Shown one piece after another: positions 46,521 through 54,581 of a stretch of 64,000 nucleotides of DNA. Numbering within the stretch: the first letter of the stretch is position 1; the number at the start of each line of letters is the position of its first letter. Origin of the DNA: [Clostridium] aerotolerans DSM 5434 (GTDB taxonomy: Bacteria; Bacillota; Clostridia; Lachnospirales; Lachnospiraceae); contig NZ_JHWJ01000009.1 in NCBI RefSeq assembly GCF_000687555.1, positions 62,001-126,000 on the forward strand, in the 5' to 3' direction. Under the pieces are notes generated by a model. That model was not told the origin of the DNA and searched no databases. It was given only the letters and a program-made list of their open reading frames with translations. The translations under genes and the position numbers were made by a program.

Positions 46521-47333
46521 ATGAAAAAATTATCAAAGAAAACCCTGAATAAGTCTTTCATATCCTGGTTCTATGGCCATTTGACCTGTTTTTCCCAGGA
46601 GCATATGCAGACCTTTGGCTATCTTTGTGCCATGCTGCCTGTAGTAGAAGAGCTTTATGATACAAAAGAAGAGCAAAAGGAAGCCATGCAGACCTACACT
46701 GCCTTCTTTAATACAGAACCCCAGATCGGTACTCTCGTAGTGGGAATTACCGCAGGTCTTGAAGAGGCGAAGGCCAACGGGGAGCCGGTAGACGGAGAGA
46801 CCATCAACGGCATCCGCGCAGGACTGATGGGACCATTGGCCGGAATCGGAGATTCTCTGATTGTAGGAACCTTAATTCCCATACTTCTGGGCATTGGTCT
46901 GGGGCTTTCCGGCAATGGCTCTCCTATGGGTGCTATTTTCTATATCATCGTGTGGAATGTTCTCATGTTCTTTGGCATGAAGTTTGCTTATTCCAAAGGC
47001 TATGAAATGGGTGGAAAGGCCGTGGAGCTTTTGGTTGGTGAGCAGGCTCAGGCAATCCGTGATTCCATCATTTTAGTGGGCACGGTGGTGATAGGAGCCG
47101 TAGCAGCCAGCTGGATCAACATTACCACAGCACTTCCTTTGCCAGGAGGCCAGACACTGCAGCAGGCTCTCGATGGAGTACATCCAAAACTGTTATCTGC
47201 GCTGACGGTTGCGTTCTGCTGGTGGCTGATGACCAAAAAGAAGATGTCTCCTTCTCTTGTAATGCTGCTTTTGGTAGTTGTGGCTTTCGTCGGAGTATTA
47301 GTTGGATTCTTTAACCCTGGATTGTCTTATTAA
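46521..47333 (+). CDS. PTS mannose/sorbose-family component IID
   Basis: 270 residues. The start is the ATG after GAGGAGGATATATAAG; a longer frame overlaps IIC. SFISWFYGHLTCFSQEHMQTFGYL is spread over residues 10-35 (IID helix-hairpin), INGIRAGLMGPLAGIGDSLIVGTLIPILLGIG the membrane signature, and VMLLLVVVAFVGVLVGFF the last segment. It completes the transporter for mannose, fructose, sorbose, an amino sugar or similar. Confidence 0.92.
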   Translation: MKKLSKKTLNKSFISWFYGHLTCFSQEHMQTFGYLCAMLPVVEELYDTKEEQKEAMQTYTAFFNTEPQIGTLVVGITAGLEEAKANGEPVDGETINGIRAGLMGPLAGIGDSLIVGTLIPILLGIGLGLSGNGSPMGAIFYIIVWNVLMFFGMKFAYSKGYEMGGKAVELLVGEQAQAIRDSIILVGTVVIGAVAASWINITTALPLPGGQTLQQALDGVHPKLLSALTVAFCWWLMTKKKMSPSLVMLLLVVVAFVGVLVGFFNPGLSY

Positions 47334-47417
47334 GACGAGTCAGACAGAACGAATCCTTCAAAAGCCGGTATCCAACATGGGGAGATGAGGGACCGGATAA
47401 TTAAATAGATTCGATGC

Positions 47418-47445
47418 AGGGAGACACGGAAGCTGGTGTCTCCCT
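47418..47445 (+). other. Perfect hairpin between the PTS genes and the sensory genes
   Basis: AGGGAGACAC (47418-47427) and GTGTCTCCCT (47436-47445) form a 10-base stem with an 8-base loop. No T-run follows, so it is unlikely to be a plain terminator. It could protect or process the mRNA or set different levels for the PTS and sensor genes. Confidence 0.55.
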
Positions 47446-47525
47446 AAAGGGCATCTATGACAAAAATATCTTTGCAAATATAGAGTCAGGTGTTAAGATT
47501 ACATCAAGAAAGGGGGAAAGCATCC

Positions 47526-48491
47526 ATGGTAAGAAAACAGGCAGGAAAGATTATTTTACTGGTGCTTTTTGCAGCCTTTGCAGGCGTTCTGTTCTTTTTT
47601 GCGGCAAACAAAGGCATGATGGCTGTAAAAAAAGAAGGAGGCCGCAGATTTGGTGCTACCTACATGACCATGAACAATCCCTTTTACGAGATCATAGATG
47701 ATGAAATCCGCAGTGTATTAGAATCCAGAGGAGATATTCTGATTACCAGAGATCCGGCACTCAGCGTGGACAAGCAGATCGCCCAGATAAAGGAGTTTAC
47801 TGACGCGAAGGTGGAAGCCATATTCATCAATCCAGTGGACTGGAAAGCGGTAGGTCCGGCCCTTTCTAAAGCGGCGGATCAGGGAATCCCTATTATCGTT
47901 GTGGACAGCGACGTATATGATAAGGACAAGGTGGCCTGCACCGTGGTATCTGATAATTATCAGGCAGGTGTTCTATGTGCGAAGGACCTCATGTCCCAGA
48001 TGGCTGGAGGGAATATTCTGCTTCTCACCCACAAAGGAGCGAAATCCGGTATGGACCGGATTCAGGGCTTTCGGGATACCGTGGCAAAAGAGGACTCCTT
48101 TCATATTCTGGCGGAAGGGGAGTGCCTTGGACAGCTTGAGCTTGCAATGCCTGTGACAGAAGCACTCTTAAAAAAGTATCCTCAGACCAATGTGGTGATG
48201 TGCCTTAATGATCCGGCAGCCATGGGTGCTATGGCAGCTCTTGAGGATGCGGGGATGACAGGAAAGGCGGCTGTTTACGGCGTGGACGGCTCTCCAGACG
48301 GCAAAGCCTTGATTGAAGAAGGAATTATGACAGCGACTGCGGCTCAGTTTCCAAGGCGGCTGGGAAGAGAAGCAGCGGAAAGTATGTATCGTGTAATAAA
48401 CGGAGAAAAGGTAGAGCCAGTGATAAAAATACCGACAGAACTCATTACCATTAAAAATCTGAAAAATTACGGTAGCAGCGGCTGGCAGTAA
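47526..48491 (+). CDS. Membrane-anchored sugar-binding protein (RbsB-like, type I fold)
   Basis: 321 residues. A single N-terminal hydrophobic segment (about 9-28) has no lipobox and no clear cleavage site, so the protein is probably anchored. The remainder is a Peripla_BP_4/RbsB fold: GATYMTMNNPFYEIIDDEI, DPALSVDKQIAQIKEF, AIFINPVDWKAVG, IPIIVVDSDV and GVDGSPDGKALIEEG. No ABC permease or ATPase gene is near. Histidine kinase and regulator genes follow instead, so it probably presents a sugar signal to that kinase. ATG follows AAAGGGGGAAAGC. Confidence 0.85.
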   Translation: MVRKQAGKIILLVLFAAFAGVLFFFAANKGMMAVKKEGGRRFGATYMTMNNPFYEIIDDEIRSVLESRGDILITRDPALSVDKQIAQIKEFTDAKVEAIFINPVDWKAVGPALSKAADQGIPIIVVDSDVYDKDKVACTVVSDNYQAGVLCAKDLMSQMAGGNILLLTHKGAKSGMDRIQGFRDTVAKEDSFHILAEGECLGQLELAMPVTEALLKKYPQTNVVMCLNDPAAMGAMAALEDAGMTGKAAVYGVDGSPDGKALIEEGIMTATAAQFPRRLGREAAESMYRVINGEKVEPVIKIPTELITIKNLKNYGSSGWQ

Positions 48492-48514
48492 AGCGTGATA
48501 GGAGTGTGCACATA

Positions 48515-49822
48515 ATGAGCAGGGAAAATGTCATTGCAAAGCTTCAAATTGGAATATACCTCCTTAATTTTGCAGCCGTATGCCTTGTGGCGGGAATCAT
48601 GACCTACAGCTTAAAGGAGATTGTAGCGGTCATGGATGCCAAAAGCTTTTTAAAGGCGGTACAGGTTAGGCCCTGGAGGCCAGATACCATTCTTTTTACT
48701 TCCGTTGTCTGTTATCTTTTCCTTGTAGTGCTAAGCGGAGTCAGCCAGCTGTGGGAAGATAAGGGGAAATTGGTCCGTTCTTTCCTTATGATAGGGGAAA
48801 TTGGTTTTTGTATTGGGACGACCTTAGCCCTTAACATGAATTATGACGGCCTGGTGCTTTTGGTAGTCGCTGACATGATCCGGGGGCAAAAAGGAGGAAA
48901 GCAGAAGCTCATACTTCTTGTGGCAGTCACCGGTCTTTATACAATTACGGATTATAATCTTCTGGGGCGGTATTTTGGCATGGTCCCCTGGGATTCTTTC
49001 ATCTCATATTTCAGCATCAGCACTCAGGCACTCCTAAGGGGGACCAGGAGTATATTCGTGTCCATGAATCTGGTCTTATTTATCCTTTATATGGTGCTTT
49101 TGATTCAGGGAGAGCACCGGGAAAAAGAAAGAATCCGGTTTCTAAATGAACAGCTGGAAGCAGCCAACATAAAGATGAAGGCTTATGCTGCGGAAGCAGA
49201 GAAAAATGCGGAGACCAGAGAGAGGAACCGGCTGGCCAGAGAAATCCATGACACCCTGGGACACGTTCTCACAGGAATCATAGCAGGCATTGATGCCTGT
49301 ATTACCCTGATCGATATTTCACCAGAAGAAACAAAGAACCGTCTTGTTAAAATCGGAGACGTGACCAGACAGGGAATCACCGATGTGCGTCGCTCCGTAA
49401 AAAAGCTTCGCCCGGATGTTCTGGAAAAGATGGAGCTTGAAAAGGCTTTGACTCAGATGCTTCAGGATGTAAGCCATAATACAAAGGCAGAAATCACATT
49501 TGACAATCAGGTAAGGCCCCTTAAATTTCATGAAGACGAAGAGGAGGCAATATACCGGGTAATACAGGAAGCCACCACCAATTCCATTCGTCATGGCCAT
49601 GGGGAAAGAATTATGATATCCATTGAAAAAAAGGAAAAGTGGGTGACCATAACCGTTAAAGATGACGGTAAAGGCTGCGATTACGTGGAACAGGGCTTTG
49701 GACTCAGGCACATGGAGGAACGGCTTAAATTTCTGGGAGGATATCTGGAATATGAGGGACATAACGGATTTCTTATAACAGCAAGAATTCCAATCAGATG
49801 GGGAGAGGAGTATGATTCATAA
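48515..49822 (+). CDS. NarL/LytS-type sensor histidine kinase
   Basis: 435 residues. About five hydrophobic segments cover residues 1-205, followed by a helical linker and a HisKA_3 domain (NRLAREIHDTLGHVLTGIIAGI, phospho-acceptor His). HATPase_c follows, with VIQEATTNSIRHGHG and DDGKGCDYVEQGFGLRHMEERL. It probably receives the signal of the adjacent sugar-binding protein. The ATG at 48515 is chosen after GGAG, because the earlier GTG is too close to it. Its stop abuts the response regulator start. Confidence 0.88.
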   Translation: MSRENVIAKLQIGIYLLNFAAVCLVAGIMTYSLKEIVAVMDAKSFLKAVQVRPWRPDTILFTSVVCYLFLVVLSGVSQLWEDKGKLVRSFLMIGEIGFCIGTTLALNMNYDGLVLLVVADMIRGQKGGKQKLILLVAVTGLYTITDYNLLGRYFGMVPWDSFISYFSISTQALLRGTRSIFVSMNLVLFILYMVLLIQGEHREKERIRFLNEQLEAANIKMKAYAAEAEKNAETRERNRLAREIHDTLGHVLTGIIAGIDACITLIDISPEETKNRLVKIGDVTRQGITDVRRSVKKLRPDVLEKMELEKALTQMLQDVSHNTKAEITFDNQVRPLKFHEDEEEAIYRVIQEATTNSIRHGHGERIMISIEKKEKWVTITVKDDGKGCDYVEQGFGLRHMEERLKFLGGYLEYEGHNGFLITARIPIRWGEEYDS

Positions 49823-50506
49823 ATGAGCGGAAAAATTAAAATAGTCATAGCAGATGACCAGGAGCTAATCCGGGACAGTTTAAAAATCGTACTTTCAGCC
49901 AATCCGGATATGGAAGTCATTGATACAGTGGCAGACGGCAGGGAAGTCATCTGTTCCGTGAGGAATGCAAAACCGGATATTATTCTGATGGATGTCAGGA
50001 TGCCCGGTATGGATGGGGTTTCCTGTTCTCAGATCATAAAGGAAAACTACCCACAGATTAAGCTTATAATCCTCACTACCTTTGATGATGATGAGTACGT
50101 CTATAACGCCCTCAAATATGGCGCCAGCGGATACTTATTAAAAGGCGTCTCCATGGCAGAGCTGTCTGCAGCCATTCGGACGGTACACAGCGGCAAGGCC
50201 ATGATCAATCCGGATATTGCGGCAAAGGTGGTCCGCCTGTTTTCCCAGATGGCAAAAAGCAATTATGCCATTAATGTATCCAAAGGCAATGTGGGTGAGA
50301 TCAGCCGTTCCGAGTGGAAGATCATTCAGCAGGTGGGGTACGGCAAGTCCAACAAAGAGATCGCTCTTAACTTAAATCTGTCCGAAGGCACGGTTCGCAA
50401 TGGCTTAAGCTCTATTTTAAGCAAGCTGGATTTGAGAGATAGGACACAGCTTGCCATATGGGCGGTCCAGACTGGAGTCACTACACGAAATCTGGAGGAG
50501 TGTTAA
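49823..50506 (+). CDS. NarL/FixJ-type response regulator
   Basis: 227 residues. Receiver domain with DDQ (11-13), Asp57 (ILMDVRMPGMDG), Thr in LTTFDDDEY and Lys in YLLKGVS. LuxR-type HTH at the C-terminus (ISRSEWKIIQQVGYGKSNKEIALNLNLSEGTVRNGLSSILSKL, spread over about 155-200). It starts immediately after the kinase stop with an AGAGGAG binding site inside the kinase gene. It likely controls the upstream PTS operon and neighbouring sugar genes. Confidence 0.92.
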   Translation: MSGKIKIVIADDQELIRDSLKIVLSANPDMEVIDTVADGREVICSVRNAKPDIILMDVRMPGMDGVSCSQIIKENYPQIKLIILTTFDDDEYVYNALKYGASGYLLKGVSMAELSAAIRTVHSGKAMINPDIAAKVVRLFSQMAKSNYAINVSKGNVGEISRSEWKIIQQVGYGKSNKEIALNLNLSEGTVRNGLSSILSKLDLRDRTQLAIWAVQTGVTTRNLEEC

Positions 50507-50517
50507 GGAGACTGAGA

Positions 50518-51864
50518 ATGAGGAGAGACAGAAAAATGGGAAAGAAGCAGTTTGCCGCCAGGCTTGCAATTATTGGGGCTGCAGCGATTCTCCTTTTAAT
50601 TGCAGCTGTTTACTTAAACCGGAGGAGGCAGTCAGGAGAAGATGAAATCCTGCGCTTTGGAATGTTTGCAGGAAGCTATTGGGACGTTCCAAACGGAAAC
50701 TGCTATGAAATCATAGACGATGCCATTGCACGGTTTGAAAAAGCCCACCCAGGGGTTAAGGTGGAGTATGTCAGCGGCATATTAAAAGAGGATTATTCGG
50801 AATGGCTGGCAGAACAGGTGCTTCTGGGAAAGGAGCCTGATGTATTCTTGATTCCGGCAGGTGAGCTTGCTACCCTTGCCTCTTCCCGCATATTAAAAAA
50901 CTTAAACGGAGTGATCCAAAAGGACAAAGACTTTCATAAAGAATCCTATTATCAGGCTGCCTACCGGTATGGGAACTGGAAGCAAAAGCAATATGCCCTT
51001 CCATATGAAAGCGTCACCACATTGATGTTTGTAAATAAGACCTTGCTAAATAATGAAGGAATCGCCATGCCGGGAAATACCTGGAGCTGGAATGACTTCC
51101 TCACCATATGCCGGCAGGTCACAAAGGATACGGACCACAATGGAATCACAGACCAATTCGGCTACTATGGATACAGCTGGCAGGATGCAGCATATTCCAA
51201 TGGACTTTCCCTTTTTAATGAAGATGGAACGGCCTCATATTTTGGAGATGAGCGGATGGAGGCGGCCTTAAGATTTGTAAAGGAACTGGAAGAGATCAAT
51301 CAGGGGTATACGGTGACCGCAAAAGACTTTGATAAGGGCAAGGTGGCATTCCGGCCTCTTGCATTTTCCGAGTACAGAACCTATAAGCCGTATCCCTGGA
51401 GAATCAAGAAGTATTCAGATTTTGAATGGGACTGCGTAAAAATGCCGTCCGGGCCTTCAGGAGGAAGCCGGACGGAGTTAAACACCCTTCTTATGGGAAT
51501 CAGCAGCCGTACCAACCATGAGACCATGGCATGGGAATTTATGAAGACATTATGTTATGAAGAAGATACCCAGCTTGCACTGCTTCAGCAGTCTCAGGGC
51601 ATGCCGGTAATCCGCAAGGTAACGGAATCCCCTCAGTTTCAGGCCCTGTTAAAAAGTGAAGCACCGGGAAGGAATGCTGCCGTTGATATGAATATCATAG
51701 GTCAGGTCATGGAAGAAGCAGTGGAAATGCCGAATTTCAGGCTCTATCCATCGGCAATGACCATGGCGGACGGAGAAATCAGCCGTATGTTAAAAGGAGA
51801 GGCCTCCATGGACAGCGGCCTGTTAAAGCTTCAGCGAGAGATAAATGCGTTATTAAAAGAATAG
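50518..51864 (+). CDS. Membrane-anchored extracellular solute-binding protein (MalE-like, type II fold)
   Basis: 448 residues. Basic N-terminus MRRDRKMGKK, then one hydrophobic segment (about 14-30) with no lipobox Cys, so likely an anchor. The body is an SBP_bac_1 fold: IDDAIARFEKAHPGVKVEYVSG, EWLAEQVLLGKEPDVFLIP, YALPYESVTTLMFVNKTLL, DHNGITDQFGYYGYSW. No ABC permeases are nearby. Together with the RbsB-like protein it brackets the two-component pair, suggesting a second sensory input. The ATG at 50518 follows TTAAGGAG; a longer frame overlaps the regulator gene. Confidence 0.85.
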   Translation: MRRDRKMGKKQFAARLAIIGAAAILLLIAAVYLNRRRQSGEDEILRFGMFAGSYWDVPNGNCYEIIDDAIARFEKAHPGVKVEYVSGILKEDYSEWLAEQVLLGKEPDVFLIPAGELATLASSRILKNLNGVIQKDKDFHKESYYQAAYRYGNWKQKQYALPYESVTTLMFVNKTLLNNEGIAMPGNTWSWNDFLTICRQVTKDTDHNGITDQFGYYGYSWQDAAYSNGLSLFNEDGTASYFGDERMEAALRFVKELEEINQGYTVTAKDFDKGKVAFRPLAFSEYRTYKPYPWRIKKYSDFEWDCVKMPSGPSGGSRTELNTLLMGISSRTNHETMAWEFMKTLCYEEDTQLALLQQSQGMPVIRKVTESPQFQALLKSEAPGRNAAVDMNIIGQVMEEAVEMPNFRLYPSAMTMADGEISRMLKGEASMDSGLLKLQREINALLKE

Positions 51865-51875
51865 GAGTATAAGTA

Positions 51876-52712
51876 ATGCTTTTAAACCAGACAAATACGA
51901 AAGACTTAAGCTACAAAGCCATTTTCAGCGACATTGACGGCACTCTCTTAAACAGCAGACATCAGGTTCCTCCTGATACAGGCAGAGAAATCATAAGACT
52001 GGAAGGACTGGGAGTTCCCTTTGTGCTGGTATCAGCCCGGATGCCGGATGCAATGCTTCCCATTAAGGAGGAAATCGGCATCAGCAGTCCCATGATATGC
52101 TACAGCGGAGCTTTGGTCGTAGGAGAAAATGGAGAATATCTATACAGCTGTCAGGTTGACCTTTCAGAGGCGTTGAAAATCAAAGCCATGCTGAAAAAAG
52201 ATCATCCAATGATAAGCTGCAACACATATGGAGGAAGCAAATGGGTGGTGGACGATGACCAGAGTTCATGGATAAAAAGAGAGGAAACCATTACCGGATT
52301 AAAAGCCAGTGTGGGAAAGATTGAATGCGAATTTAAAAAGGAACAGGGAATCCACAAGTTTCTTCTTATGGGAAATGAAGACGAAATTCTTTCAGTAGAG
52401 AACCGTTTAAAGCAGGAATATCCTCATTTATCTGCGGCAAGATCCAATGCTTGTTACCTGGAAGTTATGAATGGAGCAGTAATGAAATCAAAAGGAGTGG
52501 AATTTCTTTGCAATTACTATGGGATATCCATGGACCAGGTCCTTGCATTTGGTGATGGCCATAATGATATTGATATGCTAAAAGCTGTAAAAGCCAGCTA
52601 TGCCATGGGAAATGCGCCTATAGAGGTTCGGGAGAGTGCTGCCTGGGTGACACTTGATAATGATCATGAAGGATTGCTTGCAGCTTTAAAGGAATGCTTT
52701 GGATTTGATTGA
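51876..52712 (+). CDS. Cof-type HAD phosphatase
   Basis: 278 residues. Motif I FSDIDGTLLNS (nucleophile and acid/base Asp), motif II LVSAR, and motif III/IV FGDGHNDIDML, with a type IIB cap between. Cof-type phosphatases dephosphorylate sugar phosphates or cofactors; as last gene after the PTS and sensors, a sugar-phosphate detoxifying role is plausible. ATG follows AATAGGAGTATAAGTA. Confidence 0.9.
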   Translation: MLLNQTNTKDLSYKAIFSDIDGTLLNSRHQVPPDTGREIIRLEGLGVPFVLVSARMPDAMLPIKEEIGISSPMICYSGALVVGENGEYLYSCQVDLSEALKIKAMLKKDHPMISCNTYGGSKWVVDDDQSSWIKREETITGLKASVGKIECEFKKEQGIHKFLLMGNEDEILSVENRLKQEYPHLSAARSNACYLEVMNGAVMKSKGVEFLCNYYGISMDQVLAFGDGHNDIDMLKAVKASYAMGNAPIEVRESAAWVTLDNDHEGLLAALKECFGFD

Positions 52713-52728
52713 AAGGGATAAAATAATG

Positions 52729-52757
52729 AAAGTCCAGGTTTCTGCCCTGGACTTTTG
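52729..52757. terminator. Bidirectional terminator
   Basis: AAGTCCAGG / CCTGGACTT stem between convergent genes, with T-run on one side and A-rich sequence on the other. Confidence 0.78.
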
Positions 52758-52774
52758 CCATGTTTGTATTGGTA

Positions 52775-53170
52775 TTAGAACTTAATTACCTTTGGATCTC
52801 CTGTGAAAGAAAAGATGGAAGCAGTTGCATTTTTAAGATAAAGAACCTCAAAGATTCCGTCATCAGCAGAATACATCTTACTCAGTGAAGCCTTGTTGTC
52901 CTCTATCATGGCTGCACGTGCCTCTGTGCGGTCATCTTGGATGGCTTCTGCTTCCAGTCTCAGCCAGGTTCCCTTGCTCATGCAGGAGATTTCGACCTTA
53001 GGATTCTTTATCATCTGTTCAAAAACAGGTTTTTTGTTATTGGTAGCAATGTAAAGCTTTCCTTCAAATTCACAGACAGCACCAAAAGGGCGTACTCTTG
53101 GCTGGTCCTCCTCATTGGTTGCTAAATAGAAAGTACCGGTTGCTTTTAAGTAATCAAGAACTTCTTTCAT
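52775..53170 (-). CDS. Pyridoxamine-phosphate-oxidase-family FMN-binding protein
   Basis: 131 residues. The frame is open upstream, but the ATG at 53170 follows GAGAGGAGCAAC and gives MKEVLDYLKATGTFYLATN, the usual start of this small flavoprotein family; RVRPFGAVCEFEGKLYIATNNKK is the FMN site. It is divergent from an HxlR regulator gene (118 bases between starts), a common arrangement in which the regulator controls the flavoprotein in response to quinone or electrophile stress. Confidence 0.86.
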   Translation of the reverse strand: MKEVLDYLKATGTFYLATNEEDQPRVRPFGAVCEFEGKLYIATNNKKPVFEQMIKNPKVEISCMSKGTWLRLEAEAIQDDRTEARAAMIEDNKASLSKMYSADDGIFEVLYLKNATASIFSFTGDPKVIKF

Positions 53171-53218
53171 CGTTGTTGCTCCTCTCATCTTTTTATGATA
53201 TAATGTGACTACTAGTTT

Positions 53219-53246
53219 ATTATATAGCATAGAACACAATTGTAAA
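53219..53246 (-). promoter_or_regulatory. Promoter of the FMN-binding protein gene
   Basis: Minus strand: TTTACA (53246-53241), 16-base spacer, TATAAT (53224-53219). Confidence 0.65.
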
Positions 53247-53260
53247 CTACGATATTTTAT

Positions 53261-53273
53261 GATACCTAGTATC
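53261..53273. promoter_or_regulatory. Candidate HxlR operator palindrome
   Basis: GATAC-CTA-GTATC is a perfect inverted repeat directly before the HxlR ribosome binding site, and GATAC occurs once more at 53280-53284. It could be the autoregulatory site of this regulator. Confidence 0.5.
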
Positions 53274-53288
53274 AAGGAGGATACTATC

Positions 53289-53657
53289 ATGGCAAAAAAA
53301 GATTTATATGGCTTATGTCCTTACGTTACCTCTCAGAAGATTCTTTCTGGTAAATGGTCCATATATTTATTATACTTATTGCAGGAAGGCCCGGTCAGAT
53401 TCAATGAGCTGCAAAGGAAGATGCCGGAAGATATAACCCATACCACTCTTTCCAGACAGCTTAAGTCCTTAGAAGAGGAGGGTCTCATCATCAGGCGGGA
53501 ATACTCCCAGATTCCTCCCAGAGTGGAATATTCCTTAAGTGAGATCGGCTTAAAGTTTGAGTCCGTGTTAGAGGCTTTAGGGAATTGGGGAAATGATTAT
53601 ATTGAGTTTGTAGAGCATAAAGATCATTTTATGGAAAAAGATGGAGAAGCCATATGA
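53289..53657 (+). CDS. HxlR-family transcriptional regulator
   Basis: 122 residues. The winged helix is typical of HxlR: CPYVTSQKILSGKWSIYLLYLLQEGPVRFNELQRKMP, then THTTLSRQLKSLEEEGLIIRREY and VEYSLSEIG. Cys in GLCPYV matches the redox-sensing Cys position of YodB/HxlR relatives. ATG follows AAGGAGGATACTATC; an earlier ATG (53205) lies on the promoter side and was rejected. The stop overlaps the shikimate kinase start as ATGA. Confidence 0.9.
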   Translation: MAKKDLYGLCPYVTSQKILSGKWSIYLLYLLQEGPVRFNELQRKMPEDITHTTLSRQLKSLEEEGLIIRREYSQIPPRVEYSLSEIGLKFESVLEALGNWGNDYIEFVEHKDHFMEKDGEAI

Positions 53658-54445
53658 GAGAACTAAAGGAGATCAACCGCGATTTAGAACTTAACAATCA
53701 GAACATTCTGGAGCTGTTACACCAGCATCTAAGCCTTAAGGCGGAAGCAATGAAGGCAAAGATAGCAGGAATGCTTCCGGTTCTGGAAGACCAGCCTGAG
53801 CCCGATGGAAAGGTAAGTAATCCGGGATTTAAAGACAGTCCTTATAAGGATGAGCTGCAGGAAATCCTTCATACCATTGAAACCGCTGGAAAACGGGTGG
53901 GGAGCAAATGTCTCTTTGACTTTAATATTGCCTTAATTGGTTTTATGGGAGCCGGAAAAAGCACAGTATCCAGATATTTAAAGGATATGCTGGCTATGGA
54001 AGAGGTGGATGTGGATGCCATGATCGTGAAGGATCAGAACATGGCCATTAAGGATATCTTTGCAGAGCATGGGGAAGAGTATTTCCGTAAATGTGAAAGT
54101 GAGGCCATTATCCGGTTAAAGGATTGTAAACAATCCGTTATTTCCTGCGGAGGCGGAGCCGTAATCCGCGAAGAAAATGTAACAAACTTAAAAAAGATCA
54201 GCCGGATTGTACTTTTAACCGCAGATCCGGAGACAATCTTAAGCCGCGTAAGGACAAGCGACGAACGCCCCATTTTAAATGGAAACATGAATGTGGAATT
54301 TATAAAGGAGCTGATGGCAAAACGGGCAGATTATTATCGTAAGGCAGCAGACATCATTATAGAGACCGATCATAAGACCATGAACCAGATCTGTGAGGAA
54401 CTGATTCAAGCCCTGATTCTTCTTAAAGAACAGGAAAAAAAATAA
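53654..54445 (+). CDS. aroK: Shikimate kinase with an N-terminal helical extension
   Basis: 263 residues, about 90 longer than usual. Residues of about 92-255 are a complete shikimate kinase: P-loop GFMGAGKST (97-104), VDVDAMI, GEEYFRKCESEAI with the substrate Arg, SCGGGAVI and the lid Arg in SDERPIL. The first 88 residues are helical and charged (NRDLELNNQNILELLHQH). They weakly resemble a chorismate mutase helix but lack its clear Arg/Lys active-site pattern, so their role is unknown. It overlaps the HxlR stop, which couples its translation to a stress-type regulator. No other aro biosynthesis genes are adjacent. Confidence 0.85.
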   Translation: MRELKEINRDLELNNQNILELLHQHLSLKAEAMKAKIAGMLPVLEDQPEPDGKVSNPGFKDSPYKDELQEILHTIETAGKRVGSKCLFDFNIALIGFMGAGKSTVSRYLKDMLAMEEVDVDAMIVKDQNMAIKDIFAEHGEEYFRKCESEAIIRLKDCKQSVISCGGGAVIREENVTNLKKISRIVLLTADPETILSRVRTSDERPILNGNMNVEFIKELMAKRADYYRKAADIIIETDHKTMNQICEELIQALILLKEQEKK

Positions 54446-54457
54446 AGCTATTTACAT

Positions 54458-54503
54458 AAAGCATGTATTCTCCCTTATTTTCAGGCAGGCTGCATGCTTT
54501 TTT
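54458..54503 (+). terminator. Terminator after aroK
   Basis: AAAGCATG (54458-54465) pairs with CATGCTTT (54493-54500), then T-rich. TTTACATAAA is repeated directly on each side (54451 and 54501). Confidence 0.65.
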
Positions 54504-54581
54504 ACATAAATATTCTCATCTACACAACTTCTACATATCGTCCTGCTATTCTTTTCATCAGAAATCATAAGGAGGATGGCC

